NCBI GenBank assembly: GCA_027038695.1
Contig: JALWHA010000347.1
Location: 1-6,291 of the forward strand
Origin: Acidobacteriota bacterium
GTDB lineage: Bacteria > Acidobacteriota > Holophagae > Thermotomaculales > Thermotomaculaceae
Direction: 5' to 3'
Length of the DNA stretch: 6,291 nt
Position numbers and translations under genes: made by a program. Position 1 is the stretch's first letter, and each line of letters opens with the position of its first letter. Shown piece by piece: positions 1 through 5,469 of the stretch. Under the pieces are notes generated by a model. It did not search any database. It saw only the letters and a program-made list of their open reading frames with translations, and had not been told where the DNA came from.

Positions 1-21
1 ATTTTCTTCATTCTTCGCCAT
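1..21 (-). CDS. Possible 5' end of a divergent gene (partial)
   Basis: Read on the minus strand, an ATG at 21-19 opens a frame MAKNEEN that stays open to the window edge. Only seven codons are visible, so no function can be proposed. In its favour, a Lys/Glu/Asn-rich start is ordinary for this genome, and the A/T-rich stretch at 22-106 would serve as a shared divergent control region. Against it, the sequence before the ATG (minus strand ATTGAAGTT) has only a weak GAAG match to a Shine-Dalgarno site. The three + strand frames here reach stops at 19-21, 32-34 and 70-72, so the end of an upstream + strand gene is an equally possible reading. Confidence 0.3.
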
Positions 22-41
22 AACTTCAATATAATGTTATC

Positions 42-102
42 AAAAAACAGGGAGAAAATAAAAAAAACTTGATTTTTTACTAAAAAAGAATAATTCTATA
101 AA
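42..102. promoter_or_regulatory. A/T-tract control region upstream of the phosphatase gene
   Basis: This stretch holds A-tracts at 42-47 and 60-67, a T-tract at 73-78 and an A-tract at 82-87. The last two form a perfect hyphenated palindrome of 7-bp arms around C80 (73-87). A possible -35 element TTGATT lies at 69-74. The only -10-like hexamers near the right distance are weak: TAATTC at 91-96 with a 16-bp spacer. TATAAA at 97-102 is too far from the -35 and too near the ATG at 107. The region is probably a promoter with curved or UP-element-like DNA, but the exact promoter cannot be assigned. Confidence 0.4.
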
Positions 103-106
103 AGCT

Positions 107-1216
107 ATGAAAAACGAATTTAATGCCGATTTTTTGAAAAAAATAATTGAAGAATTGCCTATGCCGTTTTTTGTTACCGATTTAGACGACACTATTCTTC
201 TTGCCAACAGGTTTGCGCGGGCATTGATGGGAGAAGATATTACGGGAAAAAACGCAAACGAGTTTATATACTCAATTGCCGAGAAGAAGATGGTTGACGA
301 GAGGGTAAGGGAAAGGATTGAGAAGGGCAAGGAGATAGACACATACACGCTTACCCTTGAAAACAAAGAAACAGGCAATATTTTTGTGGCTGAACTTTTT
401 ATCCATGTTTACGAAATCTACAAGATTGTCCTTTTCAAGGATATTACAAGGGAAGCGGAGGCAACGAGGCTTATAAATTATATGGAAACAAATTTGAAGA
501 ATATTCAGGAAAGTATTCTGCCTGAAGAGACAAAAGATTTCGGTTGTCTTGAATACGCTTACTTCTATCTTCCCTACGGTATGATAGGGGGGGATTACTT
601 TGACGTAATAAAACTTGCCGAAAAAAGGCTTGTGGCTATAATGGCAGACATATCGGGGCATTTTTCTCCCGCGGCAATGGTAATGGCCATTGTTAGAACC
701 CTTTTTCACTCCAAGAAAATAGCGGGGCAGGGAAAGAAATTTGTAAAGTTTATTGAGTTTCTTGACACTTACCTTTTAAGTTTAAAAAATATATCAAACT
801 ATGTTAGCGGTTTCTTCTGCAGGATAGACTTAAAAGAAAGAAAGATGCATTACATAAACGCCGGGCATTTGCCTTTTATCTACAACAATGAAATTGTTTA
901 TCCCGTTAAATCCCAGTTCCCGGTAGGATTAAAAATCCCGTTTGAAAAGAATTACAGGGAGGAAACAGTAACATTGAAAAAAGGAGACAGGCTTGTTTTC
1001 TTTACGGACGGGTTATTAACAATCCCTCAATACAGGGAGAGGAATTTTAAAGAAGTGCTTGAGGATATAAGGGATCTGGTTTACCGATACTGGAATTACC
1101 CGGCGTCGGAATGTTTACGCAGGGTTACGGCGAATTTAAACCTTGTAAACGACTTGCCTCAAAGTTTGAAAAACGAAGACGATTTAACACTTTCAATTAT
1201 TGATATAAAGGAGTGA
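107..1216 (+). CDS. PAS-domain PP2C-type (SpoIIE/RsbU family) Ser/Thr phosphatase
   Basis: The 369-residue protein is a soluble, two-domain signalling phosphatase. Residues about 10-115 look like a PAS sensor domain (FFVTDLDDTILLANR near 21-35, ending in the typical KDITRE at 111-116). A helical linker (about 117-140, with NIQESILPE) leads to a PPM/PP2C domain of the RsbU/SpoIIE type. Metal-site motifs are present: GGDYFD (161-166), DISGH (181-185), NAGH (251-254), FFTDG (298-302) and DDLT (358-361). Known family members dephosphorylate anti-anti-sigma (STAS) proteins in partner-switching cascades; no such partner, anti-sigma or sigma gene is in the window. The usual acidic residue after TDG (TDGxxE) is Thr here (TDGLLT), and SGHG reads SGHF. 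The ATG at 107 lacks a clear Shine-Dalgarno but is needed to keep the first PAS helix; the next Met (residue 19) would cut it. No membrane segment is seen. The gene ends at the ribosome binding site of the sirtuin gene. Confidence 0.93.
   Translation: MKNEFNADFLKKIIEELPMPFFVTDLDDTILLANRFARALMGEDITGKNANEFIYSIAEKKMVDERVRERIEKGKEIDTYTLTLENKETGNIFVAELFIHVYEIYKIVLFKDITREAEATRLINYMETNLKNIQESILPEETKDFGCLEYAYFYLPYGMIGGDYFDVIKLAEKRLVAIMADISGHFSPAAMVMAIVRTLFHSKKIAGQGKKFVKFIEFLDTYLLSLKNISNYVSGFFCRIDLKERKMHYINAGHLPFIYNNEIVYPVKSQFPVGLKIPFEKNYREETVTLKKGDRLVFFTDGLLTIPQYRERNFKEVLEDIRDLVYRYWNYPASECLRRVTANLNLVNDLPQSLKNEDDLTLSIIDIKE
1207..1213 (+). promoter_or_regulatory. Ribosome binding site of the sirtuin gene, inside the phosphatase 3' end
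   Basis: AAAGGAG lies 5 nt before the ATG at 1219 and overlaps the last codons of the phosphatase gene, whose stop TGA is 1214-1216. This spacing favours the ATG at 1219 over the in-frame GTG at 1213, which is itself part of the Shine-Dalgarno sequence. The arrangement suggests translational coupling of the two genes. Confidence 0.8.
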
Positions 1217-1218
1217 TT

Positions 1219-1953
1219 ATGGATTCGGTAAAAAAGGCTGCCGAATTTATTAAAAACTCAAACAAAATCATTGCTTTTACAGGCGCTGGCATATCTGTTG
1301 AAAGTGGTATACCTACATTCAGGGGGGAAAGCGGGTTATGGGCCAAATTTGACCCTTCATTCCTTGAGTTATCCTTCTTTTACTCAAACCCGGAAGAAAG
1401 CTGGAGATTGATAAAAGATATATTTTACCAATACTTCGGGAAAGCAAATCCTAATAAGGCACATTACTTTCTTGCAAAACTTGAGGAAGAGGGAAAACTT
1501 ATAGGGGTAATCACCCAGAATATTGATAACCTTCACCAGGAAGCAGGCTCAAAAAATGTTATTGAGTATCACGGCAATTCAAAATACCTTGTTTGCACAA
1601 AGTGCGGTGCAAGGTATAACTTCACAGAGGAAAGGATTAAAGAAATACCCCCTCTGTGTGATAAATGCAAGGGTGTTTTAAAGCCTGATTTTATATTTTT
1701 CGGGGAAGGCATCCCTCATAAGGCGATAGCCGGTACCCGGGAATTGCTTGAAAATGGCGATTTGCTAATTGTTATAGGCACAACGGGAGAGATCTACCCT
1801 GCAGGGTTAATACCTGTTGAGGCTAAAAATAATGGAATGAACGTGATAGAGATTAATCCTCAATCTTCAAAAATAACCCCGTATGCGGATGTTTTCATTC
1901 AAATGAAGGCAACCGAAGCGGCAAAAGCACTTGAAAAAGAGTTAAGTTTATAG
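1219..1953 (+). CDS. cobB: Sir2-family NAD-dependent protein deacylase (sirtuin)
   Basis: The 244-residue protein matches the full length of bacterial sirtuins, which remove acyl groups from lysines using NAD+ and release nicotinamide and O-acyl-ADP-ribose. Visible motifs in order are GAGIS (22-26), GIPTFRG (30-36), TQNIDNLHQEAGS (99-111) for NAD binding, the catalytic His118 in YHGN, a zinc site C126-C129 and C147-C150, KPDFIFFGE (155-163), GTTGEIYPAG (187-196) and EINPQ (211-215). The FFYSNPEE stretch and overall spacing recall Thermotoga-type Sir2. The Tyr-x-x-Arg pair that marks SIRT5-like desuccinylases appears as Y70-Q-Y-F73, so I infer a deacetylase or other deacylase rather than a desuccinylase. 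The start at 1219 is set by a good ribosome binding site. It lies 2 nt after the phosphatase stop, so the two are likely co-transcribed. The symbol follows common bacterial usage; the substrate is unknown. Confidence 0.95.
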   Translation: MDSVKKAAEFIKNSNKIIAFTGAGISVESGIPTFRGESGLWAKFDPSFLELSFFYSNPEESWRLIKDIFYQYFGKANPNKAHYFLAKLEEEGKLIGVITQNIDNLHQEAGSKNVIEYHGNSKYLVCTKCGARYNFTEERIKEIPPLCDKCKGVLKPDFIFFGEGIPHKAIAGTRELLENGDLLIVIGTTGEIYPAGLIPVEAKNNGMNVIEINPQSSKITPYADVFIQMKATEAAKALEKELSL

Positions 1954-1982
1954 TTTTTCGCAAAATAAAAACGCTATTGTTG

Positions 1983-1988
1983 TATAAT
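1983..1988 (+). promoter_or_regulatory. Candidate -10 element ahead of gatC
   Basis: TATAAT, a perfect sigma-70-type -10 hexamer, lies 28 nt before the gatC ATG in the only sizeable gap of the + strand gene set. No good -35 hexamer is found 16-18 bp upstream (the best placed read is GCAAAA at 1960-1965), and the preceding bases are TTG, not the TGn of an extended -10. It would give a leader of roughly 20 nt. In an A/T-rich genome a chance match is possible. Confidence 0.4.
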
Positions 1989-2006
1989 AATTCGGAAATT
2001 GAATCT

Positions 2007-2013
2007 GGGAGGG
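2007..2013 (+). promoter_or_regulatory. Ribosome binding site of gatC
   Basis: GGGAGGG ends 3 nt before the ATG at 2017 (core GGAGG at 2008-2012, 4 nt from the ATG). It decides the start: the in-frame TTG at 1999 lies upstream of this site and would add six residues not expected in GatC. Confidence 0.75.
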
Positions 2014-2016
2014 ATT

Positions 2017-2304
2017 ATGGCTATTGACAGAGAAACCGTTCTCCATATCGCAAAACTTGCTCACATAGAGATCAACGAAAACGATGTTGAGAAATTTTCA
2101 AAGCAGATGGGTGACATACTTGAATACATTGAGCAATTAAACGAGGTTGATATTAGCGAGGTTAAAGACAACCTTAAAAGCATTCACGAGGGGAATGTAA
2201 GGTTAAGGGAAGACAAAACTCGTAAATCATTTGAGAGGGAAACGGTTTTAAAACTGGCTCCTGAAGTTGAAGACATCTTTGTTAAAGTTCCTCCCGTAAT
2301 ATAA
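2017..2304 (+). CDS. gatC: Asp-tRNA(Asn)/Glu-tRNA(Gln) amidotransferase subunit C
   Basis: This 95-residue protein is the small subunit of the GatCAB complex, which converts misacylated Glu-tRNA(Gln), and in many bacteria Asp-tRNA(Asn), to the correct amide. GatC wraps around and stabilises the GatA-GatB interface. The sequence has the family layout: an N-terminal helical part opening AIDRETVLHIAKLAHIEI (2-19), a middle part with MGDILEYIEQLNEVD (31-45), the VRLREDK segment (61-67), and the diagnostic tail APEVEDIFVKVPPVI (81-95). Length is normal for the family. gatA follows after 10 nt and its ribosome binding site overlaps the gatC stop, which supports a co-expressed pair. The gatB partner is not in the window. 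Confidence 0.96.
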   Translation: MAIDRETVLHIAKLAHIEINENDVEKFSKQMGDILEYIEQLNEVDISEVKDNLKSIHEGNVRLREDKTRKSFERETVLKLAPEVEDIFVKVPPVI

Positions 2305-2308
2305 GGAG
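2303..2308 (+). promoter_or_regulatory. Ribosome binding site of gatA
   Basis: AAGGAG is placed 6 nt before the gatA ATG at 2315. Its first two bases are the last two of the gatC stop codon (TAA, 2302-2304), so ribosomes ending gatC sit directly on the gatA start site. Confidence 0.8.
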
Positions 2309-2314
2309 ATTGCT

Positions 2315-3754
2315 ATGAGTATTGTAAGGCAGTTAAAATACAAAATTCAAAACGGGGAATTATCAATAGTTGATATAACAAAAGAATCTATAAAAAAAGC
2401 GAAAGAAAAATCGGATTTAAACGCTTTTATTACCTTAACCGAAGACTTTGCGTTAGAGGCGGCGGAAAAGTTGCAGGAAAAGGTTAAAAAGGGGGAAGAG
2501 TTAAAACTTTTAGGCCTCCCGATTGCTGTTAAAGACAATATAAATGTTAAAGGTTTTGAGACAACCTGCGGTTCTAAAATTCTAAAAGGCTATGTTTCCC
2601 CATACAATGCAACCGTTGTTGACAAACTTATAGATAACGGGGTTGTTATTATAGGCAAGGCAAATATGGACGAGTTTGCCTTCGGCTCCACAAATGAGAC
2701 TTCCGCATTTGGTGTAGTTAAAAACCCGTATGACAAAAACAGGGTCCCCGGCGGTTCTTCAGGGGGCTCGGCGGTTTCGGTTGCGGCGGATATTGTTCCC
2801 TTTGCTTTAGGCTCGGATACTGGCGGTTCAATAAGGCAGCCTGCGGCATTTTGCGGTGTTGTGGGAATTAAGCCTACATACGGCAGGGTTTCAAGGTACG
2901 GCCTTGTTGCTTTCGGCTCTTCTTTAGACCAGATAGGCCCATTCTCATACGATGTTTACGGAGCAGGTTTGCTTCTGGAAGCAATTTCCGGTTTTGACAA
3001 AAACGACTCAACAAGCGTTGACAAACCTGCCGACTTTAAGCCTGAGTTAAAGGATTTAAGAGGCTTAAAGGTAGGGGTAATAGAAGAGTACGCAGAGCAG
3101 ATTAAACAGGAAGAGATAAAAGAACTTTACTACAAGGTGCTTGACTATTTAAGTGCAAGCGGGGCGGAAATTGTCAAACTTGAAATGCCCCATGTAAAAT
3201 ACTCAATTGCCGCCTATTACATTGTTGCGACAAGCGAGGCTTCAAGCAACCTTGCAAGGTTTGACGGTGTAAGGTACGGAAACAGGGTTCACTCTGATAA
3301 TGTGAAGGATATGTACTTAAAGACAAGAAGCGAAGGGTTTGGGGAAGAGGCTAAAAGAAGGATATTATTGGGGACTTTTGCCCTTTCTTCAGGCTATTAC
3401 GACGCTTATTACCTTAAGGCTCTTGCCGTTAGAAAACTTATAGCGAAAGACTTTGAAAAGGCTTTTAATCAGGTTGACTTTATATTTACCCCGGCAACAC
3501 CTACAACCGCTTTTAAGTTAGGGGAAAAGTTAGATAACCCTCTCGAGATGTACCTTTCAGACATATTTACAGTGCCTATAAACCTTGCGGGAGTGCCTGC
3601 ATTGACCTTGCCGATTGATTTTTCAAAAGAAGGATTGCCCATAGGCATGCAGTTGATTTCAAAGTGGTTTGACGAAAAGACAATGCTTGACATTGCCTAT
3701 ACAATTGAGGATTACTACAAATTTTACGAGAAAGCGGGATATGGAAAATTTTAG
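2315..3754 (+). CDS. gatA: Asp-tRNA(Asn)/Glu-tRNA(Gln) amidotransferase subunit A
   Basis: The 479-residue protein is the glutaminase subunit of GatCAB. It releases ammonia from glutamine and channels it to GatB, where the aminoacyl-tRNA is amidated. It belongs to the amidase-signature family, and the Lys/cis-Ser/Ser triad is intact: Lys73 in LPIAVKDNINVKG, cis-Ser148 in VPGGSSGGSA and the nucleophile Ser172 in GSDTGGSIRQPA. The spacing equals that known for Staphylococcus GatA (79/154/178, shifted by 6). Other family blocks are GKANMDEFAFGSTNE (114-128), GIKPTYGRVSRYGLVAF (184-200), SLDQIGP (203-209), FTPATPTTAF (391-400) and the late MYLSDIFTVPINLAGVPA segment (412-429). Length is typical (about 480-490). 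It follows gatC closely and its last 14 bp overlap rnc. Nothing suggests a decayed gene. Confidence 0.98.
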   Translation: MSIVRQLKYKIQNGELSIVDITKESIKKAKEKSDLNAFITLTEDFALEAAEKLQEKVKKGEELKLLGLPIAVKDNINVKGFETTCGSKILKGYVSPYNATVVDKLIDNGVVIIGKANMDEFAFGSTNETSAFGVVKNPYDKNRVPGGSSGGSAVSVAADIVPFALGSDTGGSIRQPAAFCGVVGIKPTYGRVSRYGLVAFGSSLDQIGPFSYDVYGAGLLLEAISGFDKNDSTSVDKPADFKPELKDLRGLKVGVIEEYAEQIKQEEIKELYYKVLDYLSASGAEIVKLEMPHVKYSIAAYYIVATSEASSNLARFDGVRYGNRVHSDNVKDMYLKTRSEGFGEEAKRRILLGTFALSSGYYDAYYLKALAVRKLIAKDFEKAFNQVDFIFTPATPTTAFKLGEKLDNPLEMYLSDIFTVPINLAGVPALTLPIDFSKEGLPIGMQLISKWFDEKTMLDIAYTIEDYYKFYEKAGYGKF

Positions 3755-4457
3755 TTACAAAAAACTTGAAAAAAAGATTTCATACTCTTTTAAAAACAGG
3801 CAACTTGCAAAAGAGGCTTTTACGCATTCCTCTTATGCAAACTCAAAAGCCATAGATTATGACAACGAAAGGCTTGAGTTTTTAGGAGATAGTGTTTTAG
3901 GCTTGATTATAGGAGAATACCTTTTTAAAACCTTTCCGGAGCACCCTGAAGGTGTTTTGACAAACGCAAAGGCTTATATGGTTCACTGGGAAACCCTGTC
4001 AACAATCGCAGATTTCCTTGAAATACCGGATTTTCTTTTAGTTGCCGAGGCTGACAGGCAGATAAGAAACAACCCCAAGATAAAGGAAAACCTTTTTGAA
4101 GCCCTTGTCGGCGCGATTTACCTTGATTCGGACCTTGACACAACAAGAAAATGGGTACTTGACCTTTACGAAAAGACAGGTTTTTTAGTAAGGGAGCCTG
4201 AGAAGGTTATCTTTGACTACAAATCAAGGCTTCAGGAAATAATTCAGGGCGAAGGGTTAGGCCTGCCCGAGTACAATATAATTGCGACAAGCGGCCCCGT
4301 GCATGACACATCATTTATGGCGGAAGTTAAAATTAAAGGAAAAGTTATCGCTACAGGAGAGGGTAAAAGCAAAAAAATAGCCCACCAGAACTGTGCCAAA
4401 AAGGTTTTAAAAAAACTTGAAGACAAAGACTTAAACCAATTGCTTGATGAAGATTAA
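3741..4457 (+). CDS. rnc: Ribonuclease III
   Basis: The 238-residue protein is RNase III, which cuts double-stranded RNA in rRNA precursors and structured mRNAs. The nuclease domain (about 5-150) holds FTHSSYAN (27-34), the signature NERLEFLGDS (42-51) with likely catalytic Glu46 and Asp50, GVLTNAKA (71-78), and NLFEALVGAIYLDSDLD (117-133) with Glu120. A double-stranded RNA-binding domain (about 158-230) follows, with DYKSRLQE (159-166), GPVHDTSF (185-192) and GKSKKIAHQNCAKK (208-221). One position is odd: the metal-binding Asp three residues before the conserved Glu (Asp114 in E. coli, Asp107 in Aquifex) is Asn117 (AAC at 4089-4091). The start at 3741 matches normal RNase III N-termini; the in-frame TTG at 3669 would add 24 unlike residues inside gatA. 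There is no good Shine-Dalgarno (only GCGGGA), and the gene overlaps gatA by 14 bp, so expression is probably coupled to gatA. Confidence 0.96.
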   Translation: MENFSYKKLEKKISYSFKNRQLAKEAFTHSSYANSKAIDYDNERLEFLGDSVLGLIIGEYLFKTFPEHPEGVLTNAKAYMVHWETLSTIADFLEIPDFLLVAEADRQIRNNPKIKENLFEALVGAIYLDSDLDTTRKWVLDLYEKTGFLVREPEKVIFDYKSRLQEIIQGEGLGLPEYNIIATSGPVHDTSFMAEVKIKGKVIATGEGKSKKIAHQNCAKKVLKKLEDKDLNQLLDED

Positions 4458-5469
4458 AATTATTCCGGTATTCCTTCCTGAAAACCAATGCCCGTTTAAC
4501 TGCAAGTTTTGCAATGTTAAACTTGCAAACGGCGATGTTTTGATTAAAAACCATCATGACATTGTTGAACTTATTGAAAAATCTTTAAAAACAATAAAAA
4601 AGCGTTATCCGGATTCCTTTAAAGAAGTAGCGTTTTTCGGCGGCACTTTTACATTCGGAAGTTTAAAAGAGATTGAAGATTATTTAAAAATAGTCAAACC
4701 GTATATAGACAAAAGAGAAATTGACGGTATAAGGGTTTCAACAAGGCCTGATTTTTTCAACAAAGAGATTGCGGAGATGTTTGTAAATTACAATGTAACC
4801 ACCGTTGAATTCGGGGTACAGAGTTTTGACAACAATGTCTTAAAGCAGGTTAGGAGGGGACACAACGAAAAGGCTGCCAAAAATGCTGTTAAATTGTCAA
4901 AACAATACGGATTTAAAACATCATTACACCATATGATTGGACTGCCTTTTCAGACTAATGATATTTTTCTAAAAGACATTGGAGAGACAATCAAATTAAA
5001 ACCTCACTATGCAAGAATTCACCCCCTTGTTGTCTTGAGAGACACCGAACTTGCAAAGGAAGGCTTTAAAGCGCCTGATTGCAAAGATATACTTCCAGCC
5101 CTTGCAAAAGGGGTTTATCTTTTGAAAAAAAACGGCATTGAGGTAATTAAATTGGGGTTGCAGCCTACTGATAGTTTAAATGAAAGGGAAAGCGTGTTGT
5201 CAGGGTGCTATCACCAATCTCTAAAACACCTTGTTTTCAGTGAAATTTACCGCCAATTTCTTCAAAAACAGATTGAAAAAGGGGTTAAGGAGATAACAGT
5301 TTCAGAAAGTGACAAATCGTTTTTTTACGGATACAGAGGCTCAAACAGGGATTTAATTGAAAAAATTACACTAAAATCCGATAATAAAATTGAAAGGGAA
5401 AGTGTTTTAGTAAAAGGAGAGGTTTTGAGAATATTTAAGGAGAAAATCTATGATAAAGAAGTTTATTGA
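4447..5469 (+). CDS. Elp3-like radical SAM protein lacking the acetyltransferase domain
   Basis: The 340-residue protein is a radical SAM enzyme: C15, C19 and C22 in CPFNCKFCN form the CxxxCxxC motif that holds a [4Fe-4S] cluster for cleaving S-adenosylmethionine. FFGGTFTF (63-70), RVSTRPDFF (96-104), VEFGVQSFDNNVLKQVRRGH (120-139), MIGLPFQT (153-160), IHPLVVLRDTELA (181-193), GLQPTD (217-222) and SGCYH (232-236) are the blocks shared with Elp3/COG1243-type proteins. Elp3 proper adds a C-terminal GNAT domain and makes carboxymethyl-type wobble uridine changes in tRNA. Here the protein ends after the radical SAM C-terminal region, so the reaction is unknown. From memory, similar short proteins sit beside rnc in Clostridia, which supports the assignment. 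The ATG at 4447 overlaps rnc by 11 bp and lacks a clear Shine-Dalgarno; the TTG just before it (4444) is a less likely start. Residues ERESVL occur twice, 70 codons apart. Confidence 0.92.
   Translation: MKIKIIPVFLPENQCPFNCKFCNVKLANGDVLIKNHHDIVELIEKSLKTIKKRYPDSFKEVAFFGGTFTFGSLKEIEDYLKIVKPYIDKREIDGIRVSTRPDFFNKEIAEMFVNYNVTTVEFGVQSFDNNVLKQVRRGHNEKAAKNAVKLSKQYGFKTSLHHMIGLPFQTNDIFLKDIGETIKLKPHYARIHPLVVLRDTELAKEGFKAPDCKDILPALAKGVYLLKKNGIEVIKLGLQPTDSLNERESVLSGCYHQSLKHLVFSEIYRQFLQKQIEKGVKEITVSESDKSFFYGYRGSNRDLIEKITLKSDNKIERESVLVKGEVLRIFKEKIYDKEVY
5437..5442 (+). promoter_or_regulatory. Ribosome binding site of the last gene, inside the radical SAM gene
   Basis: AAGGAG lies 7 nt before the ATG at 5450, within the 3' end of the radical SAM gene. 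It fixes the start of the downstream gene, which overlaps the radical SAM gene by 20 bp. Confidence 0.8.

Noticed and set aside
40..709. Minus-strand open frames opposite the phosphatase gene
   Set aside because: They oppose a strongly supported coding gene, show low-complexity or Cys/His-scattered sequence, and match no family.
1951..1976. Possible hairpin after the sirtuin gene: TAGTTTTT pairing with AAAAA-CG-CTA
   Set aside because: The stem is almost all A-T with a 2-nt bulge and is not followed by a T-tract, so it does not support a terminator.
3925..4557. Minus-strand open frames opposite rnc and the start of the radical SAM gene
   Set aside because: They are shadows of well-supported + strand genes with intact motifs and have no plausible start signals or domains.
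5182..5408. 17-nt direct repeat (15 of 17 matches) at 5182-5198 and 5392-5408, coding ERESV in both copies
   Set aside because: It is a single short, imperfect repeat within one gene, 210 bp apart, and can arise by chance from Lys/Glu-rich coding.
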